From Knufia peltigerae (Eukaryota > Ascomycota > Eurotiomycetes > Chaetothyriales > Trichomeriaceae), in assembly GCA_030247855.1 (NCBI GenBank), contig JAPDRN010000067.1, positions 1 through 64,000 on the forward strand: 64,000 bases of DNA, in the 5' to 3' direction. The notes under the pieces were generated by a model. That model searched no databases, had not been told where the DNA came from, and saw nothing but the letters and a program-made list of their open reading frames with translations. Shown one piece after another: positions 10,772 to 22,152 of the stretch. Both the position numbers and the translations under genes were made by a program. Every line of letters starts with the position of its first letter. Position 1 is the stretch's first letter.

Positions 10772-11653
10772 ATGCTGGTCGACTATTCGGACTCAAACTC
10801 TGAAACTGATGAGCCCTCTCCTGGTGAATCTCCAGGTCAGAGGAAGCGGAAAGCCTCTGACCATGAACCAAAAAACAAGGTCGACAGCAGAAGACCTCCG
10901 CCACTTCCTACTTCGTTCCATACACTGTATGCAACAAATGTGAGAACTGCTGCAAGCGATGATCCTACTTTGCATGCTGGTCGTACACGGCAGGTACCTC
11001 ACGTGGTAGGTAACTGGCCAACACACGTATACCTTGAATGGCATCCCCCGAAACAAGAGCTGGCCATGCTTGACGATGTGATTGAGCATGCAAGACCATC
11101 GAATGACATCGGCAGAAGCATGCACAGCTTTCTGCGTTCTGAACTGGGAGCATTACAACCACTACATATCAGCTTGTCAGCTCCCCTTGTACTTAAAACG
11201 GATCAGAAGGGCCCGTTTCAAAAGAGCGTATGCTCAGAAGTGCATAAACGTCGAGTAAGCGTTTTCACTGTTCGCGTTACAGGGCTGGCATGGGTTGCCA
11301 ATCATGATGGAAGTAGATACTTCTTGGTGCTCAGGCTTGGTAGGCCTCGCAACGATGAACTGAATAAGCTCTTGTCTGCATGTAATGCGGTAGCTCGACG
11401 CCTCGGACTTGCTGAGTTGTATGCTAATAAAGGAACTTGTGTGGACAAAGTCGACTTGAGCGAGCAATTGGAGAGATCTGATATGACTGATGCATTTCAT
11501 ATCAGCATAGCATGGGCTCTACAGGAGCCTGATAAGCAGGCTAAAGAGCAGCTTGGGAAGCTCAATGACTTGAAGCCAATCGACATTGGCTTCTCTGAGC
11601 TCAAACTAAAACTGGGTAATGTTGTTGTTGACATCCCCTTTGAGGGCCCTTGA
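10772..11653 (+). CDS. usb1: U6 snRNA 3'-phosphodiesterase Usb1/Mpn1
   Basis: A single exon of 293 residues from the ATG at 10772 (MLVDYSDSNSE). The in-frame TTG three codons earlier is not a start. The two HxS motifs of the 2H phosphoesterase fold are intact: LHISLS (His132, Ser134) and FHISIAW (His243, Ser245). Between them lie the family segments VTGLAWVANHDGSRYFLVLRL and LNKLLSACNAVARRLGL. The N-terminal 45 residues are acidic, then basic and disordered, and may include a nuclear signal. Usb1 trims the oligo-U tail of U6 snRNA and leaves a modified end that stabilises it, in the nucleus. Length and motif spacing match fungal homologues. Confidence 0.9.
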   Translation: MLVDYSDSNSETDEPSPGESPGQRKRKASDHEPKNKVDSRRPPPLPTSFHTLYATNVRTAASDDPTLHAGRTRQVPHVVGNWPTHVYLEWHPPKQELAMLDDVIEHARPSNDIGRSMHSFLRSELGALQPLHISLSAPLVLKTDQKGPFQKSVCSEVHKRRVSVFTVRVTGLAWVANHDGSRYFLVLRLGRPRNDELNKLLSACNAVARRLGLAELYANKGTCVDKVDLSEQLERSDMTDAFHISIAWALQEPDKQAKEQLGKLNDLKPIDIGFSELKLKLGNVVVDIPFEGP

Positions 11654-12058
11654 TAGTCCTTAGTGTTGCGCTATCACCACATGCTATTCAAGTGACCGGC
11701 GTTTCCGCTTACCGGCGGTGGTGAATGAAGCATCAGTGTCATGAACTCCTTGGACACCCTGTTTATCCTTTGAATTGATGAAGGCTTCCTGGTCCTGTGA
11801 TCAAGCTTCTAGACGGATAGCGCAGCCATGGTCTGTGGAGATGCTGCATCAATCCAGGAATGCTGACAGTGCGAGTCAAGTCTGTCTTCCGAAAAGCTAT
11901 ATCACATGCTCAACTCTTCATTGGATTCGTGAAGAGGACCTGCTGATCAGCGGAATCTTTTGTCGGGATGAACATATTGTGTTCGGCTGGAGGAGGAGAA
12001 CAAGCAGCTTGAGAAAAAATGCCTAAGTCGAATGCTCGGATTTCATCCTTTGGCTGTT
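11654..12058. other. convergent 3' intergenic region
   Basis: Between the ends of usb1 and cgr1. I see no gene in it. Confidence 0.5.
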
Positions 12059-12473
12059 TCAGCTTTTCAGCAGTTTGTTTCTCTTCTCTCTTCGTTTCCT
12101 TCTTTCGACAATCTTTTTGTGCATTTTTTCCGCCATTTTATCATAGCGTTCCTTCTCTTCCTTTGCCTTTCTCCGGTCTTTAATGGCTTGAATCCTTCTG
12201 TTTCGCTCCTGTTCTTTTTCCTCCTTCATCTCTTGTTCTCGAGCCTTGACCGCTTGTTTAAGCTGATCTTGCTCTTTTCGCTGTGCATAAGACCTCTGGC
12301 CCGCAGTGGGACGGAATGCTTTCTTTGGAGCGTGCCAGTTTTTTCCTGCAGACCCTAATTAACGACTGTAAAATTCTCGTTTGCCTGTAGAACGTACCGT
12401 TTACTCGCATCCCATGTGTCTGTGCTATCGCCGTTGTTGAGGATGCCTCACTGGCTAGTGCTTTTGAAGACAT
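12059..12473 (-). CDS. cgr1: rRNA-processing protein Cgr1 (2 exons)
   Basis: Exons 12059-12345 and 12398-12473 with a 52-nt intron give 120 residues. The start is the ATG encoding MSSKALASEAS; an upstream in-frame TTG was ignored. The family core GMRVNGKNWHAPKKAFRPT is split by the intron inside the Asn-Gly pair and restored exactly by splicing. The rest is one long, highly charged helix (REQEMKEEKEQERNRRIQ and EKMHKKIVERRKRREKRN). Cgr1 is a small nucleolar protein needed for pre-rRNA processing and 60S subunit biogenesis in yeast. The length is normal for the family. It was easily missed because splicing divides the frame and the antisense frame is open. Confidence 0.92.
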
Positions 12474-13001
12474 TTTCAACTTTTACTCACTCTTGCTTGA
12501 AAAGACTGAACGAGCACACCGCAAGGCCAACCGCGCTGGAATTGAGAAAATGGAGGTGTTCGACTAGAGGCTGATTTTGACGTCATCTAATCTAATCTTG
12601 TCTAATCTTAGCTTCGCACCGGCGCAGTCTTGCGTTGGAATTTTCCACCCCAATTGCTCCGTTGCAGGCAACGTCGGAAACCCCTCCATGACTATCACGA
12701 CAAAATATCGCGCGATGTCGGGTGCAAATTTTGTTTCTCATGCAGTCTAAGATGTGCTTGCGGATCACTCTGAACCATTCACATGTCTCCGAGGATCTGA
12801 TAAGATCCTGAAATTCTCGACCTTGGTGACAGCGTCACTTAGCCTCTACCAAACGACACCGCTCTTCAAGACGCGCGGCTGCCCCTTGAGAAGAGTTTCA
12901 CCTACTCGACGCTCTCACAGAAATGCCCTTACGATAGCATTCGCCCTGCCTGTCTATTCTTTCCGCCCAAAAGAAGACCTCTACTGGTCTAGGTGGTCTG
13001 G
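12474..13001. other. divergent promoter region of cgr1 and the ornithine carrier
   Basis: About 530 bp between divergent starts. A direct-repeat-like run (tctaatctaatcttgtctaa) stands near 12587-12607. No gene is seen. Confidence 0.5.
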
Positions 13002-14048
13002 ATGGCCGCTTTCAAAGATGAGCTCTCACCTGTGACCGGCCTCGAGAAGGCCGAAGCCATTCCGCCTCAACCTGAACTCACCGTACCCTCAAGCCAGGGT
13101 ATAGAAGCGTTGAAGGACATTGTCTTTGGGTCAACAGCAGGAATACTAGGGAAGTTCGTGGAATACCCTTTCGATACAGTTAAGGTCCGACTTCAGTCTC
13201 AGTCAGACCATCCTGGAATCACTCGATTGCGGGGTCCTCTCGACGCATTTTCCGCTGCATTTAAGAGTCCAGAGGGTGCCATTGTGTCTCTGTATCGAGG
13301 AATCAGTGCCCCTCTGCTGGGAGCGGCGATTGAGACATCGTCACTGTTCTTCAGCTACAGGATTGCCCAAGATCTCGTGGTTGCGGCGTCTCCGACACTT
13401 CGCGCACAGCGAGACCAACACAATGGCAAAGTTGAACTTCCATTCGGCGCCCTACTCGGTTGCGGTGCCGCCTCAGGAGCATTCACCTCTCTTCTCCTGA
13501 CACCGATCGAATTGATCAAATGCAAGATGCAAGTGCCGATCGCTCCCTCCCATCTGGCATCAAACTTGGGATATACTGCAACGAGGCCTCCTGGCCCCAT
13601 CGAGTTGATTCGGTCAGTGTTCCGGAGTCAAGGTGTATTGGGTTTCTGGCACGGACAATTGGGCACACTGATCCGTGAAACGGGCGGGTCAGCCGCCTGG
13701 TTTGGTTCTTACGAAGGTGTCAAGATGCTGTTCCGACAATACGACACTTCGATTACTCAAATTGCAGATGTCAAGGTCTGGCAACAGATGGTTGCTGGTG
13801 CTGCCGCGGGAATGTCGTACAATTTTGTCTTCTATCCTGCTGACACGATCAAGTCACGAATGCAAACCAGTTCAACTGAGGGTGTGGGCATCAAGAGGAT
13901 GACTTTCGCGGCCACTGGAAGGGCTCTCTGGCACGAGCAAGGCCTCACTGGTTTCTATCGTGGTTGTGGTATTACCGTCTTCCGGTCGGCCCCTAGCTCG
14001 GCCATAATCTTCAGCATCTATGAGGCCTTGAGACGCTATTTCGGCTAG
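13002..14048 (+). CDS. arg-13: mitochondrial ornithine/basic amino acid carrier (arg-13/Ort1 type)
   Basis: A single exon of 348 residues from the ATG at 13002 (MAAFKDELSP). Three mitochondrial-carrier repeats are clear, each with the Px[D/E]xx[K/R] signature: YPFDTVKVRLQSQ, TPIELIKCKMQVP and YPADTIKSRMQT. The second-repeat context (GALLGCGAASGAFTSLLLTP) and the C-terminal FRSAPSSAIIFSIYEALRR match the ornithine carrier group. This carrier exchanges ornithine made in the matrix for cytosolic citrulline or protons, linking mitochondrial and cytosolic arginine synthesis, in the inner membrane. Substrate assignment rests on overall resemblance. A related basic amino acid carrier remains possible. 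Confidence 0.85.
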   Translation: MAAFKDELSPVTGLEKAEAIPPQPELTVPSSQGIEALKDIVFGSTAGILGKFVEYPFDTVKVRLQSQSDHPGITRLRGPLDAFSAAFKSPEGAIVSLYRGISAPLLGAAIETSSLFFSYRIAQDLVVAASPTLRAQRDQHNGKVELPFGALLGCGAASGAFTSLLLTPIELIKCKMQVPIAPSHLASNLGYTATRPPGPIELIRSVFRSQGVLGFWHGQLGTLIRETGGSAAWFGSYEGVKMLFRQYDTSITQIADVKVWQQMVAGAAAGMSYNFVFYPADTIKSRMQTSSTEGVGIKRMTFAATGRALWHEQGLTGFYRGCGITVFRSAPSSAIIFSIYEALRRYFG

Positions 14049-14979
14049 ACGTTGGCATGACTTGCCTTTTAAGCGAACATGCTCGACTCTGGATGCCCTT
14101 TGGATCTCGTTGAATGGCCCACGACAGACATCGCCATCACCACGTGCGTTGAAAACCCAGACGTGTGGGAGACACCACCCTCAGCATTTGCTTCATTTCC
14201 GGCTTCGGATCCTCTTCTCTCTTATTCGGCGACTTTAGGTGCGACGAGTTGCCGATTTCCCAGTCAGAAGCACGCACCTTTTGTCCATCATTCGGACCCT
14301 AGAGAACCGCATTTCTGGAAATATTCAATATTATCGTCGCTCCTCAGTGCAGACGATTTGCCATCAAACATACCAAAAAATGTGGAATGAGACTGCTCGG
14401 ATGCTCATACCTCGCTTGTTTAGCAACGTACGTCGCCGAGGTGAAGCCATTGCATTCTGGGGACCTTGAGCATGAGGTCCAAAAAAGTGACGAGATCTAC
14501 GGAGCACTTGGAGATTCATGTCACCCTTTTCCTCTGGTTTATCGCGATCGAGACCTCTTTCTTATCCACAGACAAGAGACACCTGGTCAGTGGTATGGGA
14601 ATTCTATCCGATATGGGCAAACGGCTATTGCACTGTTCTCAACAGCTGGTACATTGGAGAGCTGCCTGAAGCCAGTCTTGACCATACAGCCAGAGATTTG
14701 TTTGGCCCAAGCACGCAAAACTCGATCATTTCTAACGTTTTCAGCATAGATTTGCATTTCAGCCTCATCGGTGTTTTGGCCTTATTTCTGAGTGCGCATT
14801 TGAGCAGCATCACAGACCATAGAAACGAGAGAGGGAGGGAGCAAAAAGTGGTCGATATGAATTATGAGCATATAGATGGAGATAGACTATATTCATTAAT
14901 CGATGTTTCCCTAAACATGAACGATATCAACGCAGCTCGCTTTCACAACCTTGTCACGTCGTGAATAAGTGAATGTAAA
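14049..14979. other. convergent intergenic region, 930 bp
   Basis: Several overlapping open frames of 60-148 codons occur on the + strand from 14239 to 14964, but they compete with one another and none shows a recognisable domain. It is probably 3' UTRs and spacer. Confidence 0.4.
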
Positions 14980-17668
14980 TTAGGCTAGGTAGGTAGTACC
15001 TCCGGTGGGGGGTTCAAACAGGTCGAGGGCCGGGAACCCACACCAGACCGAGTCATAGGAATGGCCTTCGTCCCCGCCGTATTCTTGAGACGTATTGTTG
15101 ATGACTGTGGTCGTCGCTGCTGCACGAGGTTGAGATTGAGGTTGAGAATGATTGCTGCCCAGCGGCATCACCACCGGTACATTGTCCTTGCGTAATTGAT
15201 CCAGGCACTCCCGGGCCAATTCCTCCAACGCGGTCTGGGTGTTTGATTCTTTCGACAGTTCGGTCTGAGGAGGAGGAAGAGGAGGAGGATTCGTCTCGGG
15301 CGTCGTCGCAGGCAAGAGGGAAGTCAAGACGACGGTAAAGTAGGCGATGTCCTTGAAATTGGCCCCAGGGTGAGATATGCGTAGCTTCATCGGCTCGAGG
15401 GTGTCGAGGACTGAATGGATCAGGTTGGATTTTGTGTACCCGGGGGAACACCGCGACTGTGTGTGGTGCCCGTTGTCGTCTCCTCCTCCGGGCGTCGTGG
15501 TAGCAGTAGTAGTTGGAGTCGTCGCTTGGTGGGCGATAGTCGTAGTGACAGGATCCATCGAAGCAGCGGAAGATGACGACGCAGTGCTTCCTAAGCCCTT
15601 TATACCTAGACATAAACCCAAGATGGCTTGGACCAACTCGTTACGGTAGAGGTTGTGGAAAAAGTCCCAGTAACCCTCGGGTCGGGGGACGTCGATCTCC
15701 GAATATCGTGGATCGAACAAACTAAAAAGGGGGGTTTGAACGATTAGCATGTCTGGGGTACGATACCTGTGTATGATCATCCTTGGTAGGAGTCGAGGGG
15801 AGATTGGTAGGCAAACTCACTCTTGAAAAGTAGTAATCATCAGACAAGATTGTAAAAATCCATCGGTGCACTCTTGAGAGACGTCGTGGGCGTCGGAGCT
15901 GGCCACGAAGCAAGTGTACAGGTGCATCAAGGGACGACGGATGCTAAAGTCCAACTCCATCCTGGCCAGGAGCCGTGGGGGTGTCTTGCTCGCCTGGTCG
16001 CCCTGGTAGGTGAAGCGCAAGGGGGAGGGCAATTCCTGAAGGATCTTCTCCAGGTCTCGGGTGAAGACGCGGAGGTCCTCGAACGATATGCGACTCGTGC
16101 CGTCCATCTGTCTGCAGGCCATGAGACGCAGCGGGAAGGATTTTGAGAGCATGTGTTGACACAAGCCGTCGGTCCATTCCTCCACGGGTCTGGACTCGGG
16201 CAGGACCTGGATGCCGTCGTATATCTCGTCGTCGTTGATGTTCCGTGGAGGTTTCGAGGTGTAAGGGGGCACCATGCAGGGGATCTTGCACAGGATGCAA
16301 AGCATGAGGTCGATCTCGACGACCGTCATCCAGAGGCGCCGACGGAGTTCACCTTCGAACACGCCAATACCGGATTGCCTCGAAGGGTCCTCGTTCAACA
16401 CCATGATCAAAGCATCCCGCAAAATCTCTCCGTTCATGCGGATCAGATCGTCCAGTCGCCCCAGGTAGCTCCAGTGGCAGACGAGCGTCAGCATCTTGAC
16501 CTGCAGGACCGGCAGGAGGTATCGCTGTCGCGGCTGCACCTTGTCGAGAAAATCCCTCATGAACTTGAGGACGCGACTCGGATGGAGCATCGAAGTCGAA
16601 GCGCCGATCTCGCATTCTTCGTGGGTGCCTATACTCGCCCCGACCAACAAGACGCCGACCAGTTGTGGGATGAAGCCCAGGCCGCAAGCTTGTTCGCCGC
16701 CGTCGTCGGCAAAGAGGATTCTGAGTTGCCGCATGAACGTAGGAGCGTGTAGGATCCTGAAACAGTGTTCCATATTGTCAAAGTAGAGAGTGGCCAGTTT
16801 CTCGCAAATGTGAAGAGGAGGGAGTTCGAGGACGTCGGGTTGATGGTGGTAACCATCAGGAGTTGCCCGTGTTGAATCCTGGTCAAACAACACTTTGTGG
16901 TTGTTCCTCTCCACGGTCAAGTGTATAGTTTGTAGGTCTGTCCGAAGCTTGGCCAGACCAGGGTTGTTTGGCAGGTTCGCCAGGAACCGACAGGCATCAG
17001 GAAACTGGGTCGTGGAGTTAATAACGAACCGAGCACGGTGGTAGCAGTGGAGAGAAAGAAATGCTTGTCCAGAAGACTTACCTGGTAACTCAGATTCGTG
17101 GTCACTGCCGGTGTATGGATCTGTTGGTCAAGATTGTTGTCGCTTTTGATATTGACCGTGGCCGACGTGACAAGGAGACGTTCCATGGCGTCTGACCGAC
17201 TCTCTTGCGCGAAGAGAGCATTCTCAAGCCTCGCTACGCGTGCCAGGAGATCCTCTATCACGCCGCCGCCTCCTCCTCCTCTGGAAGCGGCCTGAGGGGC
17301 AGCAGCTGCTGCCGCTGATGCTGTCTCGCCATTTGCGATATCCACAAAGAGCGACTCGAACCTACGTCGTTTGCTCGGATGCCCTTGTAGGTATGCTGCA
17401 TTGAGCTCGGGTTCTTGTCCGTCCTGGTAGATACAAGCAGTGGGACGACCGACCTTGATACATTGCTGGCAAGGATGGAGTCGGTTGCATTTGAGCTTTT
17501 TTCTCCTATAACAACAATGACCAGATTAGGCCCTTGTGGGTGAGGCGTTTTTTGGTTTTGTATCATCTGGACATGCAGAACTCACCTGCAAATCAGACAA
17601 GAAATCACCGGCCTAGGCCGTTTAGGCGCGCCCGGAGGAAGAAGCTGACTGGTAGTGGTGTCGGACAT
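14980..17668 (-). CDS. Zn2Cys6 transcription factor with fungal-specific TF domain (4 exons)
   Basis: Exons 14980-15721, 15821-17004, 17082-17505 and 17586-17668 give 810 residues. The first intron (17506-17585) splits the zinc cluster; splicing gives CLICRRKKLKCNRLHPCQQC, then CIYQ for the sixth cysteine, at about residues 24-55. A coiled-coil dimer element with VIEDLLARVARLENALFAQE follows a Gly run. The fungal_trans domain begins at LATLYFDNMEHCFRILHAPTF and includes RRRLWMTVVEIDLMLCILCK. The last exon starts at FDPRYSEIDVPRP and continues into a Thr/Ser/Pro-rich, low-complexity segment before the C-terminus. The start ATG lies 441 bp from the divergent EEP gene, so the two may share regulation. 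Target genes are unknown. Confidence 0.87.
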
Positions 17669-18109
17669 GGGCTGTGATTCATTTCCACATTACCATCATC
17701 GCATTTTGGGCGGCATTCACACAAGGTCAGCAAAGCAAAGAGACCAAGGTTATCGCGGATGATGTTCTCTTTCTTTGAATTGTGCATGCAATGAATCCTT
17801 TGAAGCACTTTGGTGCATAAAATGGCAACATAGACAAGTCTGATGTGTCTAGATTCTCTTGTCCAATCATATCGAACCTCGGTCGAACATGGAACTTACC
17901 GACAACGAGTCTCAAACAAGTATCCCATACCATTGGATAGTATGGAAACCGTTGCTGACACCATCTCACATTGATAAAAGGCGGACTTTTCTATCTACAC
18001 TATTGTATACCTCACGTCTTTTTGGTCCTCTACGAGAAAGGCGCCGGACACCCACAACCATCACCCCCGCAAAAACATCCCTTCCCACCCCAGCCTTGGG
18101 ATCATCATC
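17669..18109. promoter_or_regulatory. shared divergent promoter, Zn2Cys6 regulator / EEP protein
   Basis: The 441 bp between two divergent start codons must contain both promoters. A tAAAAtgg AT-rich patch lies near 17818. No specific operator could be defined. Confidence 0.45.
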
Positions 18110-19189
18110 ATGGACCCCAAGTTGAAACGCATCATAGAATTGATCGAGTCCAAGAAGAAAACTTCACATCCATGGAAGCGTCAAGAACCTCACAATCAAC
18201 CATATTATACCTTTTCGCCTACTACATCATCATGGGAAGCGACAACCCCTCCCGGTCCATCGTCAGCATCGGGCCGGGGAAGCCGATCGACGACAACAAC
18301 GACAGGAAGAACATTTACCTTGGTGTCTTGGAACATCGACTTCATGCTCCCTTACCCTGATGAACGTATGAAGGCAGCGTTGAACCATCTCCACTCTCTG
18401 ACAACCACCCAAACCTCCAACCCAACCATCATCCTCCTTCAAGAGATGTTGGAGTCCGACCTCGCCCTGATCCAGGCCCAATCCTGGATCCGCTCAGGCT
18501 ACAACATGACCGACGTCGACAATACCCACTGGGAGTCGGGTCACTACGGCACCGTGATCCTCATTCCCAAGTCACTCCCTGTCAAGTGCGTGTTCAGGGT
18601 TCACTACGAAGCGACGGTGATGGAACGTGACGCTCTCTTCGTCGACCTCGACATCCACGGAGGAGGCCAGACTGTGCGCATCTGCAACACCCACTTGGAA
18701 TCCCTCATAGCCGACCCGCCCAGACGTCCCCTACAACTCGCCACGGCCGCAAGGTACATGCGACCCCACGACCACGACGGCGGCGCCGCCGCCGTCACGG
18801 CGTCCGTCCTGGCCGGTGACCTCAACGCCATCCAGCCCTTTGACAAGACCTTACATTCCGACAACGGCCTCGAGGACGCCTACCTGTCCCTCGGCGGCCA
18901 GGAGGACTCGGACGACGGCTTCACCTGGGGCCAGCAGGCTCCCACCAAGCAGCGAGACATGTTCGGTTGCAGTCGCATGGACAAGATTTTTTTCTGTGGC
19001 GCCGTCGAATGCACCAGGTTCGAGCGAATAGGCACGGGCGTGACGGCCGACGAGGAGCACGTCAAGGGCTGCTTGGTCCGGGAAGAAGGCATGGACCGAG
19101 GCTGGGTGACTGACCATCTGGGTGTCTCGGCAGACTTCACCGTCCTTCGCGACGACCACGACGGTTTGCCTATCGAGCCCAAGATCTAA
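18110..19189 (+). CDS. endonuclease/exonuclease/phosphatase (EEP) family protein, TDP2-like
   Basis: A single exon of 359 residues from the ATG at 18110. EEP-fold motifs appear in order: LVSWNIDFM (metal-binding Asn), IILLQEML (catalytic Glu), YGTVILIP, VRICNTHLES (Asn/His), LAGDLNAI (Asp/Asn) and the C-terminal SDH equivalent WVTDHLGVSADF. The general layout and the DMFGCSRMDKIFF segment fit the tyrosyl-DNA-phosphodiesterase-2-like subgroup. All expected catalytic residues can be seen. The substrate could be a protein-DNA adduct, nucleic acid or another phosphodiester. The N-terminal 60 residues are Ser/Thr-rich and probably disordered. No signal peptide is seen. Confidence 0.85.
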   Translation: MDPKLKRIIELIESKKKTSHPWKRQEPHNQPYYTFSPTTSSWEATTPPGPSSASGRGSRSTTTTTGRTFTLVSWNIDFMLPYPDERMKAALNHLHSLTTTQTSNPTIILLQEMLESDLALIQAQSWIRSGYNMTDVDNTHWESGHYGTVILIPKSLPVKCVFRVHYEATVMERDALFVDLDIHGGGQTVRICNTHLESLIADPPRRPLQLATAARYMRPHDHDGGAAAVTASVLAGDLNAIQPFDKTLHSDNGLEDAYLSLGGQEDSDDGFTWGQQAPTKQRDMFGCSRMDKIFFCGAVECTRFERIGTGVTADEEHVKGCLVREEGMDRGWVTDHLGVSADFTVLRDDHDGLPIEPKI

Positions 19190-19696
19190 AACGATCCGTC
19201 CGGATTGAGTGAGCTATAATCGAGAGATGTGCACGAGCGAAGAAAAAGTGTAGTCCATGACGTTTCATGATGAAAGATAGTGTTTTGATTCGGAGCGCCC
19301 AACAGAAAAATAGGACCTTGACGACAACAATGACGACCAGTCCCTGCTAGTCATGATTGTCTTATGAATATTGATCCCATTCTCGCATACAAGCGTAAGC
19401 GGCAGCAGTCCCAGAATTCCCTTTCACCAAAGCTAGCTACGATTTGAGAGAGAGAGAGAAAGAGACATCTCATCATGCCTGCAGGAGAATATTCGACCCA
19501 AGCACACAAAAATCAGCAACCGCCGGCATTCCATTTCCCATCTTCACTTAGGGTATCGTAATCTGCGTTAGTAGTACCGGAGTACCAAGTCAATTTTGTC
19601 AATTCTCCTTTTTGTCGTAAAGCCTTCTGCCTCTTGAACTTCAGCACGCATTTCTTTCCAGTTCCATTGCAGGTCGACTCGATTCCAACAACCATC
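19190..19696. other. convergent 3' region with GA microsatellite
   Basis: It contains a GA dinucleotide run near 19447-19460 and no supported gene. It probably holds the 3' UTRs of the EEP gene and the kinase gene. Confidence 0.5.
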
Positions 19697-21211
19697 TCAT
19701 CTTTGTCCGGTGAAGCTCTTCCTACGTTCGTGCTCCTTCGTGACCTCGGCAACCAATTTGTCCGTCTTCTCCTTGTCTTTCATCTCTCTGACCTTGGCCA
19801 GTACCACTTCTTTGAAGATGGCACCCTTGGCCGCTTTGCTCAACGACCTCTTCTCAGTAGCTTCGTTCGTAGATAGACCACGGCCGGGAGACACACCTCT
19901 AGTTTGATTTTTTACCGCCAACCCAGCAGCATTTTGTGCGTTCGCTGGGATGTCATTCGCATCGGAACTGTCGGTAGCATCGTCCTCCTGTAACTTGAGC
20001 GCATCGATGCGATTGGCGAGTTTGACCAGCTCGATTCCACGCTTCAGCTTCATCTTCGCCAAGTACGATCTGATTTCTGGCAAGAGATCGTGCTCCGAAG
20101 CAGTCTCGCCTGTCAACCAGATGTGCTTGAGTGCTTCTGAGCTAGTGGAACGTCTTGTAGGGTCTGGTTGCAGGAGATTCATGATAAACTCCTTGGCATC
20201 TTTGCTGACATCTTTCCAGTATCTTTCGTGGAAGATAATACGACCACTCTTACATTCCTCCACCAAATCAGCCAAATTCTCGGATCGGAAAGGTGAGTAT
20301 CCGCAGAGGAGGGTGTATGTGATGACACCCAGAGACCACATATCGACAGCCTTGCCGTGACCCTGTTTCAACATGACCTCTGGGGCAGCGTACCCAAATG
20401 AGCCCGCCATCGAGGTCAGGACAGCACTAGGGCTATCGAGCGTTTTTGCGATTCCAAAGTCAGCAAGAACCAACTGGGAATTGGGGTCTCTGGTCAAGTA
20501 GAGAAGATTTTCCGGCTTGAGATCTGGAATTATTAGCACTTAGGCCCAGTTCTATTTTACGATACCCTCTTACCGCGGTGAACAATATTCTTTCCGTGAA
20601 GATAATCGACTGCCTCAAGTACCTGTCTGATGGTCTGCGAAGCATCTTTCTCGGTAAATTTTCCCTTATCGCAGATCCGATCGAAGAGCTCGCCGCCTGT
20701 TGCCAGCTGGGTGACGATGTAGAACTTGTCCTATACACCAGTCAATATCGGCAAACACTCAGTGGCGATCGCACCAAAACATACTCTTGATTCAAACCAG
20801 TCTACAAATTTGACAATGTGAGGGTGGCTGAGTGTCTGCAGCATCTTCAATTCATCGTAGACCATTTGTTCATTGCCCTTAACGCTCTTCTTGAGAATGA
20901 TCTTGACTGCGCATTTGTCTCCACCACATTCTGCCTCTCGTACAATGCCGTATGTCCCTGCACCGAGTGTTTTTCCGAATCGGTATTGTGACTTCTTATC
21001 GTAGCTGTCGGGTTGCCCTTGGAGCTTGTTCAACATAGCGTTCACTAATTTGCGAAGCATTAGCATGTGAGACAACCGCAAAAATGACTCCAAGTTTAAA
21101 AGGTACCACGTCTTGATAGATGCAATGCAGGCTACGCACAGCAGTTTATCACGAGGCAGCGTGTACAACAAAGACGTGGTTAACAAGGCTCTTAGGAGAC
21201 TTACAGCTCAT
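19697..21211 (-). CDS. cmkB: Ca2+/calmodulin-dependent protein kinase, CMKB/Cmk1 type (4 exons)
   Basis: Exons 19697-20523, 20574-20730, 20785-21044 and 21205-21211 give 416 residues. Splicing the 7-nt first exon produces MSLNAMLNKLQGQPDSYDK, the usual start of this family. Kinase motifs in order: LGAGTYGIVREAE (Gly loop), CAVKIILKKS (ATP Lys), IVHRDLKPENLL across the 50-nt intron, ADFGIAKTL, GYAAPEVM and DMWSLGVITYTLLCGYSPF. The C-terminal region after the kinase domain contains the autoinhibitory/calmodulin-binding helix region (FKEVVLAKVREMKD) and ends in ERRKSFTGQR. It is a cytosolic Ser/Thr kinase in Ca2+ signalling and cell-cycle or stress control. All catalytic residues are intact. Confidence 0.92.
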
Positions 21212-22152
21212 GGCGGCGGTTTGGTCGGGCACCGACTATGCAACTTCTTCCGTTTGTGTTGCGAGTCGCGTGGCAGTGGCCTTCAGCTGCTGAAAGACAA
21301 CAGCAGAATTTCCTCACACTGCAGAGAGGCCTCGCCGACTAGTAAAATAATGCCCAACGTTCGCTTCTTGTGCCTGTCGATTGCAAAGGGTTGTGGTGAT
21401 ATCTCACCCAGATTGCGGGGTAGCGTGAGGCTGAGTGGGAGGCAGAGAAAGAGGCAAGGCGAATTTCGTGGGTGGGAGGCCGGATGACAGAGGTTACTTG
21501 AAGGGTGAAGAGGATGTAACAATATACTCTTAAATGTGGCTTGAGGAAGAGTTGGCACAAGGAGGAATTATGCAGGAGCGCAGCAGCTCAGCTGAAATCA
21601 CTCGGACTGGGAGTTGTTCGGGGGCGGAGCAGCAAGAGGATTGAGGCTGAGGCTCGAGGCTGCGGAGTCAAACAATATGTAGATACGAGCCATGCTACTC
21701 CTACTCAGAACGGCTTAATATTGCGACTCAGTAACCGCAACAACCGTTTTCCCATCACTGGATGACAGTAATTAACGGATCCCCATCGCTATATGGGGGC
21801 GAAATCTTGTTTCGCATGGTTTCACTCTACTCGTACCAGGAAGCATTTATCAAAACCGCTGAGAATGACTGAGCTATGAACTGAAACCCGAGCTGCGCAC
21901 TGACCCTGTTCTATTCAGGATTAAATAATGTAGGGATAGTCGGTATCCTGTGCACATCATTACAGAGCACCACTCGTGGGTTCTTTGCAACCAACCTCAA
22001 CTGGATCCAAGTTGACGTCCAATTGCGTTCTTCAGAGCCATCCTTACATACATCGTGAACTCCGTACACCAGTGTCTCCAACAGCGTGGCAGTCTTTCGC
22101 ATGCTCGCTTCAGTTGTCTTTGCACTAGGCTACTCCGGATCAGCACACCACA
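21212..22152. other. 5' region of the kinase gene and spacer
   Basis: About 940 bp with pyrimidine-rich tracts on the kinase sense strand near 21430-21560, typical of fungal 5' leaders. The short frames (up to 124 codons) have no recognisable content. A TACTCGTA site is at 21828-21835. Confidence 0.45.

Noticed and set aside
14239..14964. Overlapping plus-strand frames as a gene
   Set aside because: Three frames are open together, and none has domain-like sequence or splice structure.
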